DNA of 58,241 nucleotides from a bacterium (GCA_035370465.1 DAOOVW010000001.1:1-58241), one strand, 5' to 3'; shown: positions 7,982 to 16,248, counted from the stretch's first letter. Numbers and translations: made by a program. Notes: a model not told the origin generated them from the letters alone.

Positions 7982-8976
7982 AGAAAAAAATACTTATAAT
8001 AGGTGCAGGGGGAATAGGGAAAAAACATATAGATGGATTTTTGAGAACTGGTAAATTTGAAATTTCTGCTTGTGATGTTGATAGTAAGAAGTTAAAAGAA
8101 GTAGAAGAAAAATTTAAAATTAAAAATTTAATTATTGATTTTAATTCAGTTAATTTAAGAAATTTTGATTGTGTTTTAATTTCAGCACCTGCAAATTTTC
8201 ATATTCCAATTGCTATTAAATGTGCAGAAAACAATATTCCATTTCTTGTTGAAAAACCAATTTCCGTTGATTTAAAAAGTATAGATAAACTTTTAAAAAT
8301 TGTTGAAAAAAATAAAGTAAAATGTGGAGTTGGTTTTACAAGAAGAAGCGTCCCATCTTTTAAAAAACTTAAAGAGATAATTGAAAATAAAAAATGTGGA
8401 GAAACAAAAATGGCTGCTTTTCATGTTGCCCAAGATTACAGAAAATATAGGCCGGACTATGCAGAAATATATTTTGCAAAAGAAAAAATGGGTGGAGGGT
8501 GTATTCTTGATGCTGTTTCTCATTCTATAGACCTTGCACAATGGTATATAGGAAAACCAGAATATGGATATGCAATTTATGATAATCTTGACTTTGGAGA
8601 AAAAATTGAAACAGAGGATAGCTCTGCAATAATAAGCAAATTTGATAATGTAATAGTTAATTTTTATTGTAATTTATTTCAAAAACCATATGAACTTTTT
8701 ATTGAATTTGCTGGAACAAAAGGAAATGTGAGATATATTTCAGAAAATAAACAAATTTCAAAGATACTTTTTTCAGATAATGATGAAGGAAGATGGGAAG
8801 AACTTTTTACATTTGAAAATGAAATAAGTGATTATTATTTTTATCAAGCAGAGAACTTTTTACAACTAATAAATGGTGAAAAAACATCATTTACAAAATT
8901 AGAAGAGGCAGTTGAAAATTTAAAATTCTGTCTTAAACTCAAAAAAGGAGGCAAAAATGAAATTAAAAGAAGTTAA
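7978..8976 (+). CDS. Gfo/Idh/MocA-family oxidoreductase, canonical active site
   Basis: A 332-aa NAD(P)-dependent sugar oxidoreductase. The Rossmann motif is IIGAGGIGKKH, the EKP loop is intact (FLVEKPIS) and the catalytic segment GGGCILDAVSHSIDLAQW keeps both Asp and His. Of the three Gfo/Idh proteins here it is the only one with the complete textbook set. Family members include inositol and 2,7-anhydro-Neu5Ac oxidoreductases; the latter would suit a sialidase and lyase neighbourhood, but the substrate cannot be read from sequence. It overlaps the SDR by 4 bases and the next gene by 20 bases. Confidence 0.85.
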   Translation: MKKKILIIGAGGIGKKHIDGFLRTGKFEISACDVDSKKLKEVEEKFKIKNLIIDFNSVNLRNFDCVLISAPANFHIPIAIKCAENNIPFLVEKPISVDLKSIDKLLKIVEKNKVKCGVGFTRRSVPSFKKLKEIIENKKCGETKMAAFHVAQDYRKYRPDYAEIYFAKEKMGGGCILDAVSHSIDLAQWYIGKPEYGYAIYDNLDFGEKIETEDSSAIISKFDNVIVNFYCNLFQKPYELFIEFAGTKGNVRYISENKQISKILFSDNDEGRWEELFTFENEISDYYFYQAENFLQLINGEKTSFTKLEEAVENLKFCLKLKKGGKNEIKRS

Positions 8977-9883
8977 ATGTATATGGTGGGATGGGTATCA
9001 TAATGCTTTTACAGACATTATTAAATACAAAGGGAGTTATTTTGTTTGTTTTAGACATGCAACTGAACATGGATTGAAAGGACAAGGAGAAATATATGTT
9101 TTAAAGTCAAATAACCTTGAAAATTGGGAACTTATAACAAAATTTCCGCCTTTAGAAGATAGTAGAGACCCTAAATTTTTTATTTTTGAAGAAAAAATTG
9201 GAGTTTTATTTTTTGCTTATCCTGATATAAACACAAGACAGATAAGAGATGGGTATATTTCTTATTCTGATGATGGAGAAAATTTTTCACCTGTTATAAA
9301 AATTTCAAAGGACAATTTATGTTTTTGGAGAATAAGAAATTATAAAGAAAAACTTTATGCAACTGCCTATAAAGGTGGGGAAAAAGAAGAAGATTGGGGA
9401 AGTTATTTATTTGTTTCTGACGATGGTGAAAATTTTAATAAGGTATCAACAATTTTAGAAGGCGAGTACGCAAATGAAACTGACTTATTATTTGAAGGAG
9501 ATATTTGTTATGCAATTGTCAGAAGAGAAAATTTACAAACGCCTGCTTTATGTATCTCAAAATATCCTTTTGATAAATGGGAGTCCTATAATTTAAACAA
9601 AATTATTCAGGGACCCTGTATATTTAAGTTTAAAGGGGAAATTTATATTGCTGGAAGAGTTAATACATTAACAAAAACAGGTATTTTAAAACTTGACCTT
9701 GAAAGAAAAAGAGTAAAAGATGAAATTATTCTTCCAAGCGAAGGGGATACTTCTTATTGTGGTGTGGTTGTTGAAAATAATAAATTTTATTTATCTTATT
9801 ATTCCCAACATGAAATTGAAAAAAGAGAAAGCAAAGTTGGAGAAAATGCAGCAGGTATATATATTGCTGAGATAGGAGAATAA
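8957..9883 (+). CDS. beta-propeller protein, sialidase/GH43-like superfamily
   Basis: A 308-aa protein built from short propeller strands with two near-identical SDDGENF motifs (YSDDGENFSPV, VSDDGENFNKV), an SRDPKFF segment and repeated FKGEIYIAGR-like strands. It belongs loosely to the sialidase/GH32-43 propeller world but is shorter than typical enzymes, and I cannot assign catalytic residues. No signal peptide. AAAGGAGG lies just before ATG 8957, which sits 20 bases inside the preceding oxidoreductase gene. The next gene starts 2 bases after its stop, so it is part of the same operon. A sugar-recognition or hydrolase role is inferred. Confidence 0.6.
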   Translation: MKLKEVKCIWWDGYHNAFTDIIKYKGSYFVCFRHATEHGLKGQGEIYVLKSNNLENWELITKFPPLEDSRDPKFFIFEEKIGVLFFAYPDINTRQIRDGYISYSDDGENFSPVIKISKDNLCFWRIRNYKEKLYATAYKGGEKEEDWGSYLFVSDDGENFNKVSTILEGEYANETDLLFEGDICYAIVRRENLQTPALCISKYPFDKWESYNLNKIIQGPCIFKFKGEIYIAGRVNTLTKTGILKLDLERKRVKDEIILPSEGDTSYCGVVVENNKFYLSYYSQHEIEKRESKVGENAAGIYIAEIGE

Positions 9884-9885
9884 AA

Positions 9886-10788
9886 ATGGAAATGAAATTT
9901 TTTGGGGTGTATCCTGCATTATTAACGCCATTTGATGAAAAAGAAAATGTTGATGAAAAACGACTAAGAAAAATTATAAAATTTCTAATTTCAAAAGGAG
10001 TAGATGGACTTTATATATGTGGAGGAACAGGGGAAGGGATGTTGATGAATGTTGATGAAAGAAAAAAAGTTGCAGAAATTGTTAAAGAAGAAGTTGGTAA
10101 TAAAGTAAAAATAATAACTCATATAGGAGGTGCTTTAAATACAAAAAATACAATTGAACTTGCAAAACATTCTGAACAATTAAAAATTGATGCTTTATCC
10201 TCAATTCCGCCTTTTTATTATAAATTCAGTTTTAAAGAAATTTACAAGTATTATAAAGAAGTGGCAGAAAACACTTCTTTACCATTTTTTATTTATTATA
10301 TTCCTGTAACAACAGGTGTTTCTATTACGATAGATGAAATTTGGGAACTTTCAAAAATAAAAAATATAATTGGGATTAAATATACCAATTATGACTTTTT
10401 TACTTTACAGAACATAATTTTAAAAACGAGATGGATATCTTTTTCAGGTCCTGATGAGATGTTTTTACCTGCTTTAACTATGGGAGTAGTGGGTTGTATT
10501 GGTTCAACTCAAAATGTTTTGCCAGAGATATTTATTGATATTTATAAAAGTTTTAAAGAGGGAAATATTAAAAAGGCAATGGAAGGACAAAAAAGAATAA
10601 CAATTGCTGTATCTATTTTAAAAAAATATGATGGAATAACTGCATGGAAAGCAACAATGAAGTTTAGAGAAATTGATGTTGGATATGCAAAAAAACCATT
10701 TGAAAATTTTTTAGAAAAGAGTAAAGAAAAGGAATTAAAAAATGAGTGGAAAAAGTATTTTCCTGAATTTTCAGAAGGTATTAAGTAG
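9886..10788 (+). CDS. DapA/NanA superfamily aldolase, N-acetylneuraminate-lyase-like
   Basis: A 300-aa class I aldolase. The Schiff-base Lys is K165 (GIKYTNYD) and the partner Tyr is Y137 (FIYYIP), the same numbers as in E. coli NanA. The segment GPDEMFLPALTMGVVGCIGS followed by TQN matches the GSTxN signature of sialic acid lyases better than dihydrodipicolinate synthase. The keto-acid-binding G-S-T-G-E loop reads G-G-T-G-E (residues 46-50), so the first hydroxyl residue is Gly. Expected chemistry is retro-aldol cleavage of a 2-keto-3-deoxy sugar acid to pyruvate plus a sugar. The sialidase-like neighbours support a nonulosonate substrate. Start ATG 9886, or 9892. Confidence 0.8.
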   Translation: MEMKFFGVYPALLTPFDEKENVDEKRLRKIIKFLISKGVDGLYICGGTGEGMLMNVDERKKVAEIVKEEVGNKVKIITHIGGALNTKNTIELAKHSEQLKIDALSSIPPFYYKFSFKEIYKYYKEVAENTSLPFFIYYIPVTTGVSITIDEIWELSKIKNIIGIKYTNYDFFTLQNIILKTRWISFSGPDEMFLPALTMGVVGCIGSTQNVLPEIFIDIYKSFKEGNIKKAMEGQKRITIAVSILKKYDGITAWKATMKFREIDVGYAKKPFENFLEKSKEKELKNEWKKYFPEFSEGIK

Positions 10789-10846
10789 TTTTTTATTTTT
10801 AACTATTGTTGCAATTTTTATATCCCATTCTATGGAGGAAATAAAA

Positions 10847-11914
10847 ATGAAAAAAATTGATTTGCTTCCTGCATCAGAAAAAAATCCAAGAAATTCTGAA
10901 GGAAGTATGATTGAATTAAAAAATGGAAAAATAATGTTTATTTATTCACATTTTTATGGTGGTCAAGGAGATAATGCACTTGCTTTTCTTGCTGCCAGAT
11001 ATTCCTTTGATAAAGGAGAAAGTTGGACAGAAAAAGATGAAGTAATTATTGAAAATGAAGGGAAAGAAAATGTTATGAGTGTTTCTCTATTAAGATTAAA
11101 AAATGGAGAAATTTTATTAGGATATTTAATAAAGAACTCTCTTAATGATTGTAAATACTATATAAGAAAATCATCTGATGAGGGTAAATCATGGAGTAAA
11201 AAAGTTCTTGTAACAAATAAGGAGTTTTCAAATGGAAATTATTTTGTTGTAAATAATGATAGAGTAATTCAATTATCAAATGGCAGAATTATTGTTCCAT
11301 CTTCTCATCATCCTTGTTCAACTGGCAAATGGGACGATTTTGGACCCGGGGAAGTAATTGTTTTTTATTCAGATGATAATGGAAATACATGGAAATCAAG
11401 TAGAAATATTCTATCATCTCCAGAAAAAAATGATAAACGTGGATTGGAAGAACCAGGAGTAGTTGAACTTAGAGATGGAAAAATTTTAATGTGGATAAGA
11501 ACAAATTTAGGTCGTCAATATTATTCATATTCAGAAGATAGTGGGCAAACATGGAGTGAAGTATCTCCATCTCCTTTAGTTTCTCCTCTTTCACCAGCAT
11601 CTATCAAAAGAATACCAAAAACAGGAGACCTTCTTTGTATATATAACGACCATTCTGGGAAATTCCCTTATCCAGAATTTCAAAGCAGGACACCATTAGT
11701 CTCAGCAATTTCAAAGGATGAGGGTAAAAGTTGGCAAAACCATCTCTTAATAGAAGATGACCCAAAAGGGAGATTTTGTTATACTTCAATTCTGTTTATT
11801 GACAATAAAATAATTTTGAGTTATTCCGCAGAAAATGTTGAACAGGCATGGGGACTATTAAGAGTAACTATTTTAAAGATGGAGGAAGTTTATAATGGAG
11901 AAAAAAATACATAA
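10847..11914 (+). CDS. sialidase-like (BNR/Asp-box) protein with an optional secretory start
   Basis: A 355-aa six-bladed propeller protein of the sialidase superfamily. Asp boxes: SFDKGESWTEKD, SSDEGKSWSKK, SDDNGNTWKSS, SEDSGQTWSE, SKDEGKSWQNH. The opening NSEGSMIELKNGKIMF and the central GLEEPGVVELRDGKILMW strands are typical. ATG 10847 has GGAGG (10834-10838) and gives a cytoplasmic protein. The frame is also open back to ATG 10742, which has its own AAGGA and adds FQKVLSSFLFLTIVAIFISH, a plausible signal peptide overlapping the lyase gene. Terminal sugar release from a glycan is the family role. The next gene starts 20 bases inside its end. Confidence 0.75.
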   Translation: MKKIDLLPASEKNPRNSEGSMIELKNGKIMFIYSHFYGGQGDNALAFLAARYSFDKGESWTEKDEVIIENEGKENVMSVSLLRLKNGEILLGYLIKNSLNDCKYYIRKSSDEGKSWSKKVLVTNKEFSNGNYFVVNNDRVIQLSNGRIIVPSSHHPCSTGKWDDFGPGEVIVFYSDDNGNTWKSSRNILSSPEKNDKRGLEEPGVVELRDGKILMWIRTNLGRQYYSYSEDSGQTWSEVSPSPLVSPLSPASIKRIPKTGDLLCIYNDHSGKFPYPEFQSRTPLVSAISKDEGKSWQNHLLIEDDPKGRFCYTSILFIDNKIILSYSAENVEQAWGLLRVTILKMEEVYNGEKNT

Positions 11915-12332
11915 GGATTTTCATGGGGCTTTAAGTGTTGGTTTTGAATTTCTATCTGATAAATATGGTGAAAAGGTTCTTGAAGAATATCTTATTGATG
12001 CTGCAGAAACTATTTATAGTGATTTAATAAAAAAAATTAAAAAAAATGGAATAGTTGAATTAGAAAATTATTGGAGAAAAATTTTTACAGAAGAAGAAGG
12101 TAAGTTTTTTCTTAAAAGAGATGACAATAAAAAAATTGAATTAGTTGTTGAAGAATGTCCTGCAATTTCTCATATGAAAAAAGTTGGTTATAAAATTTAC
12201 AAAAATTTCTGTATTCAGTGTGAAGTTATAAATAGAGTAATATCACAAAAAACAGGTTTTATTTCTGAAATAACTTATGATGTAAAAAATGGGAAATGCA
12301 AGCAGATATTCAAAAAAGAGGAGAGAACATGA
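11895..12332 (+). CDS. unknown protein, Cys-motif family (paralog 1)
   Basis: A 145-aa soluble protein that I cannot assign to a named family. It pairs with the next gene product, sharing a KYGEK helix, an EL-x-x-YW-x-x-x-x-TEEE core, a CP-[AS] step (EECPAISHM), a C-x-x-C pair (FCIQC) and a terminal GKCKQIF-K. The CP and CxxC cysteines could bind a metal. It starts inside the sialidase-like gene (20-base overlap) with AAGATGGAGGAAG upstream, so it is co-expressed with the sugar cluster. Function unknown. Confidence 0.6.
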   Translation: MEKKIHKDFHGALSVGFEFLSDKYGEKVLEEYLIDAAETIYSDLIKKIKKNGIVELENYWRKIFTEEEGKFFLKRDDNKKIELVVEECPAISHMKKVGYKIYKNFCIQCEVINRVISQKTGFISEITYDVKNGKCKQIFKKEERT

Positions 12333-12775
12333 TATCATCAGGAGAATTTATTTTTGCTTATAATGAACTTTTTAAATTCATACATAAAAAATATGGGAAA
12401 AAAGATGTTATATCTTTATGGGAATTTATTTCGGATAAATTTCTTACAAATTTAGATGAACTTGTTAGAGAAAAAGGAATATCTGGAATGGCTGAATACT
12501 GGACACATACTTTAACAGAGGAAGGTGCAGAATATCAAATGTCTGTTGGAGAAAATTATTTTGAGATATTTATGAAAAAATGTCCTTCTGTTGGGAAATT
12601 AAACAAGACAAAAGTAAAAAAATATCCTTATTATTGTGAACACTGCAAAACCCTATATAAAAAAGTAATAGAAAAATACGGATTTTTATATAAAGTAAAA
12701 ATTATTGACAAGGAAAAAGGGATATGTAAAGTTTTCGTCAAAAGAACTAAAAAAAGGAATTTTCCCATTCAATAA
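12329..12775 (+). CDS. unknown protein, Cys-motif family (paralog 2)
   Basis: A 148-aa paralog of the preceding gene product. Shared landmarks: KYGKKDVISLWEFIS, MAEYWTHTLTEEGAEYQ, KKCPSVGKL, YYCEHC and GICKVFVK. ATG 12329 is chosen because GAGGAGA lies 7-8 bases upstream and the codon overlaps the previous stop as ATGA, a sign of coupled translation. Identity between the two looks moderate, so the duplication is old and they may form a heterodimer. The 3' end converges on and overlaps the minus-strand alkyltransferase gene by 29 bases. Function unknown. Confidence 0.65.
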   Translation: MISSGEFIFAYNELFKFIHKKYGKKDVISLWEFISDKFLTNLDELVREKGISGMAEYWTHTLTEEGAEYQMSVGENYFEIFMKKCPSVGKLNKTKVKKYPYYCEHCKTLYKKVIEKYGFLYKVKIIDKEKGICKVFVKRTKKRNFPIQ

Positions 12776-13010
12776 GATATTTTTTAAATTCCTTTCCAAG
12801 TACATAATTTCCAATTTCTCCATTTTTTTTAATTACTCTATGACAGGGAATTGAAATAAGATAAGGATTTTCTTTTAAAATTGAAGATATATACCGAACA
12901 TTATTTTTCATTCCGAGTTTTAAAGCAATATAAGAATATGTTTTTGTATGTCCAAATTTTATTTTTTTTAATTCCACCAAAAGTTTCTCTTTTAATTTTT
13001 TTTTGTTCAT
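12747..13010 (-). CDS. single-domain O6-alkylguanine-DNA alkyltransferase (Ogt/MGMT DNA-binding domain)
   Basis: An 87-aa protein consisting only of the C-terminal MGMT domain. It keeps the acceptor motif IPCHRV, the Arg finger (NVRYISS), the ENP Asn and KFGHTKTYSYIA of the helix-turn-helix. With Cys present it should be a suicidal repair protein rather than an alkyltransferase-like protein, which has Trp or Ala there. The usual N-terminal domain (about 80 residues) is absent. It is transcribed against its neighbours, overlapping the convergent gene by 29 bases and diverging from hisI. Confidence 0.85.
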   Translation of the reverse strand: MNKKKLKEKLLVELKKIKFGHTKTYSYIALKLGMKNNVRYISSILKENPYLISIPCHRVIKKNGEIGNYVLGKEFKKYLIEWENSFF

Positions 13011-13044
13011 GTTAAAATTATTTTTGTTTTGATTTTTTTTATTA

Positions 13045-13050
13045 TATAAT
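13045..13050 (+). promoter_or_regulatory. possible -10 element for the hisI-sec operon
   Basis: A perfect TATAAT lies 12 bases before the hisI start in the 52-base divergent gap. The only -35 candidate (TTGTTT at 13024) is 15 bases away, so the promoter call is weak. If used, the transcript would be nearly leaderless. Confidence 0.35.
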
Positions 13051-13062
13051 TGTAATTCAAAA

Positions 13063-13470
13063 ATGGAAAAATATATACAATCTTTTATAGAAATGGTAAA
13101 ATTTAATGAAAATGGTTTAGTTGTTGTAGTTGTTCAGGACCTAAATGGAATTATTTTAATGGTTGCATATATGAACACAGAAGCAATTGAAAAAACACTA
13201 CAAACAGGTAAAATGCACTATTACAGCAGAAGTAGAAAAAAATTGTGGCTTAAAGGTGAAAGTTCAGGAAATTTTCAATTTGTGAAAGATATTTATATTG
13301 ACTGTGATAATGATGCTTTGCTTTTCAGAGTTCAGCAAAAATGTGGAGCATGCCATAGTGGATATTATTCTTGTTTTTACAGAAAATTTGAAGATGGAAA
13401 TTTCAAAATCATAGAAGAAAAAATTTTTGAACCAGAGGATGTATATAACAAGGAAATAAAAAAATGCTAA
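13063..13470 (+). CDS. hisI: phosphoribosyl-AMP cyclohydrolase
   Basis: A 135-aa HisI enzyme that opens the adenine ring of phosphoribosyl-AMP in step 3 of histidine synthesis. Family marks are VAYMNTEAIEKTL, the metal-binding D-x-D-x-D (DCDNDALL) and the zinc Cys segment CGACHSGYYSCFYR. It is the single-domain form without the HisE pyrophosphohydrolase. No other his gene is in the window. It overlaps secD by 7 bases, so translation is coupled to the Sec genes. Confidence 0.93.
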   Translation: MEKYIQSFIEMVKFNENGLVVVVVQDLNGIILMVAYMNTEAIEKTLQTGKMHYYSRSRKKLWLKGESSGNFQFVKDIYIDCDNDALLFRVQQKCGACHSGYYSCFYRKFEDGNFKIIEEKIFEPEDVYNKEIKKC

Positions 13471-14783
13471 AAAGTTATTATTACAAACTATTTTTGATAA
13501 TTGCAATAATTGGTATATTTATATATCTGATATATCCAGTTGATAAAAAAATTAAAAAAGGCCTTGACTTGCAAGGAGGAATTCATATTGTTCTTGAAGT
13601 AGAAAAACCACCAGAAGAAACAGAAAATATAAATGAATTAACTGATAGAGCACTTGAAATAATAAGAAACAGAATAGATGCTCTTGGGGTCTCTGAACCA
13701 ATAATACAAAAAGAAGGAGCAAACAGAATAATAGTTGATATACCAGGGGTTAAAGAACCAGAAAAAGCAATAGATATAATTGGAAAGACCGCCTTATTGG
13801 AGTTTAAACTTGTTAATGATGACCCAAAAGCACTTCAATCTGCATTAGAAGGCAATCCTCCAGAAGGATATGAGGTTTTATATACAACTGAAAAAGATGA
13901 AAGAGGGATAGCAAGAAAGGGTTCTCCTATTCTTGTAAAAAAAGAACCAGAACTTACAGGTAAATATATAAAAGACGCTTATGTAAGTTATGACCCGGGT
14001 GGTTTGCCCTCTGTGAGTATTGTTTTTAATAGTGAAGGAGCAAAAATTTTTGAAAATGTAACAACAAATAATGTAGGTAGACAATTGGCAATTGTTTTAG
14101 ATGGTGTGGTAAAAAGTGCTCCTATGATAAGAGAAAGAATACCAGAAGGGAAAGGGCAAATTAGTGGTAAATTTAATATGGAAGAAGCAAAAGAGTTAGC
14201 AATTGTTTTAAGAGCAGGTGCATTACCTGCAAAAGTTAATATGATTTATCAGCAAATTATTGGTCCAACTCTTGGAAAAAAATATATTCAACAAGGTTTT
14301 CGTGTAATTCTTTATGGCGGAATACTTGTTTTTATTTTTATGATTTTCTATTATTCTGTATTTGGTCTTTTGGCTGATTTTGCCCTTGCTTTAAATATAC
14401 TTATTCTTTTAGGTATAATGGCAGGGATTAAAGGTGTTCTTACAATGCCAGGAATTGCAGGAATTGCTTTGACTATTGGTATGTCAGTTGATGCAAATAT
14501 TTTAATTTTTGAAAGAATAAGAGAAGAAATAAAAGCCGGAAAATCACCAAAAACAGCGGTTGATGCTGGATATTTAAGAGCATGGAGTGCTATCCTTGAT
14601 TCTAATATAACAACATTAATTATAGGAGCAATACTTTTTTTCTTTGGAGAAGGTTCTATAAAAGGTTTTGGATTAACTTTAAGTATAGGAATACTTGCAA
14701 ACTTATTTACCGCGGTTTATGTAACAAAAGTAATTGTTGATTACTTTCTTATAATAAAAAAGGTTGAAAAAATACGGATATAA
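13464..14783 (+). CDS. secD: protein translocase subunit SecD
   Basis: A 439-aa RND-type component that works with SecF and YidC/SecYEG in proton-driven protein export at the inner membrane. It shows an N-terminal anchor (YKLFLIIAIIGIFIYLIYP), the GLDLQGGIHIVLEVE motif, a periplasmic P1 head (about 40-250) and a five-helix C-terminal membrane block with GMSVDANILIFERIREE. It is shorter than the E. coli protein (about 615) and similar to compact SecDs. secF follows after 2 bases. Confidence 0.95.
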   Translation: MLKSYYYKLFLIIAIIGIFIYLIYPVDKKIKKGLDLQGGIHIVLEVEKPPEETENINELTDRALEIIRNRIDALGVSEPIIQKEGANRIIVDIPGVKEPEKAIDIIGKTALLEFKLVNDDPKALQSALEGNPPEGYEVLYTTEKDERGIARKGSPILVKKEPELTGKYIKDAYVSYDPGGLPSVSIVFNSEGAKIFENVTTNNVGRQLAIVLDGVVKSAPMIRERIPEGKGQISGKFNMEEAKELAIVLRAGALPAKVNMIYQQIIGPTLGKKYIQQGFRVILYGGILVFIFMIFYYSVFGLLADFALALNILILLGIMAGIKGVLTMPGIAGIALTIGMSVDANILIFERIREEIKAGKSPKTAVDAGYLRAWSAILDSNITTLIIGAILFFFGEGSIKGFGLTLSIGILANLFTAVYVTKVIVDYFLIIKKVEKIRI

Positions 14784-14785
14784 AA

Positions 14786-15673
14786 ATGGAACTGATAAAA
14801 AAAACAAATTTTGATTTTATGGGGAAAAGAAAAATTGCATATTTATTTTCTATTATTGTTATTTTATGGGGAATGACAACATTTTTTATAAGAGGCAAAA
14901 AAAATTTTGGAGTTGATTTTACAGGTGGGGATTTATTACAAATTGCCTTCAAGAACAGTGTCTCTGTTAGTGAAATAAGAGATACTCTATCAACATTAAA
15001 TATTGGGTCTTTTACAGTACAGGCAGTTGGAACAGAAGAAAAAGAGGTAATAATAAAAAGCAATCCAAATACATCTGATACAATACTAAAAGCAATTCAG
15101 CAAAAATATGGGCAGGATATTGAAATAAAAAATAAGGCAATTATTTCGCCATCAATGAGTACAAGTTTAAGAAACAAAGCACTTTTTTCATTTTTGCTTG
15201 GAATAATAGGTATACTTATTTATTTAGCAATAAGATTTGAATTCAGATTTGCAGTTGGAGCAACAGTTGCAATTTTTCATGATTTGCTTTTTGTTATCTC
15301 AATACTTGCAATTGCAGGGAAACAAATTGATTCAACTATAATTGCTGCCCTTCTTACAATAGCAGGATATTCTGTAAATGATACCGTGGTAATTTTTGAT
15401 AGAATAAGGGAAAATGTAAGGAAAACAAGAAGTGATAATTATATAGGTATTTTTAACCTAAGTATAAATGAAACATTAAGTAGAACTATTCTTACAGGAC
15501 TAACAACAATTGTAGTTGTTATATTATTCTTCTTCTTTGGTGGGGAATCACTTCATGATTTTGCTTTTTCTTTACTTGGTGGATTTATTATTGGAACTTT
15601 TTCTTCTGTTTTTGTTGCGTCGGCATTGGTTATTGACTGGCATAGAATTAGACCTTATAAAATTAAATTATGA
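14786..15673 (+). CDS. secF: protein translocase subunit SecF
   Basis: A 295-aa membrane partner of SecD. Motifs include the FGVDFTGGDLLQI domain after the first helix, FEFRFAVGATVAIFHDLLF and GYSVNDTVVIFDRIRENVR, both RND family hallmarks, and six predicted membrane segments. Length is usual. It ends in an ATGA overlap with rsmD. Confidence 0.95.
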   Translation: MELIKKTNFDFMGKRKIAYLFSIIVILWGMTTFFIRGKKNFGVDFTGGDLLQIAFKNSVSVSEIRDTLSTLNIGSFTVQAVGTEEKEVIIKSNPNTSDTILKAIQQKYGQDIEIKNKAIISPSMSTSLRNKALFSFLLGIIGILIYLAIRFEFRFAVGATVAIFHDLLFVISILAIAGKQIDSTIIAALLTIAGYSVNDTVVIFDRIRENVRKTRSDNYIGIFNLSINETLSRTILTGLTTIVVVILFFFFGGESLHDFAFSLLGGFIIGTFSSVFVASALVIDWHRIRPYKIKL

Positions 15674-16248
15674 AAGTAATAGGTGGAATACATAAAGGTA
15701 AAAAACTCTTATTTATAAAAGAAAAAGATATAAGACCAACAAAAGATGTTGTAAGAGAAGCAATTTTTGATGTCCTGCGCGGATGGATAGTTGGAAAAAA
15801 AATAATTGATCTGTTTGCTGGTACAGGGGCACTTGGGATTGAGGCAATAAGCGAAGGTGGAGAAAAGGTTATATTCGTTGAAAGTAAAGGGAAAATAGTT
15901 GATATTTTAAAAAAAAATGTAATTAATGTTGGAATAGAAAAACAGGTATCTATTTTAAAGGGTGGAGTAGAAGAGAAAATCAAGGAGATGAGAAATTTCA
16001 AATATGACCTTGTAATTGCAGACCCACCTTATGATTTTCCCGTAAACAAATTGAAAGAAATACTTGAAACAATTATTTCTTCCGAAGTAATAAATGAAAA
16101 TGGAATTATTATTGTTGAGCATAGAACTAAATATTCAATACCAGAAAGTGCTAAATTTATTGTCTACAAAAATAAAAAATATGGTAAAACATCTGTTTCA
16201 TATTTAAAAAGGAAAGAAAATGAAGAATATAGCAGTCTATCCGGGTAG
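15670..16248 (+). CDS. rsmD: 16S rRNA (guanine966-N2)-methyltransferase RsmD
   Basis: A 192-aa SAM-dependent N2-methyltransferase. It has the RPTKDVVREAIFDVL signature of RsmD, the SAM loop DLFAGTGALGIEA and the catalytic DPPYDF. It modifies 16S rRNA in the small ribosomal subunit. The downstream coaD gene starts 29 bases before its stop, a conserved rsmD-coaD pairing in many bacteria. Confidence 0.92.
   Translation: MKVIGGIHKGKKLLFIKEKDIRPTKDVVREAIFDVLRGWIVGKKIIDLFAGTGALGIEAISEGGEKVIFVESKGKIVDILKKNVINVGIEKQVSILKGGVEEKIKEMRNFKYDLVIADPPYDFPVNKLKEILETIISSEVINENGIIIVEHRTKYSIPESAKFIVYKNKKYGKTSVSYLKRKENEEYSSLSG

Noticed and set aside
9241..9460. Two SDDGENF motifs as a sign of gene duplication within the propeller
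   Set aside because: Repeated Asp-box-like strands are normal for beta-propellers and the surrounding sequence is not similar.
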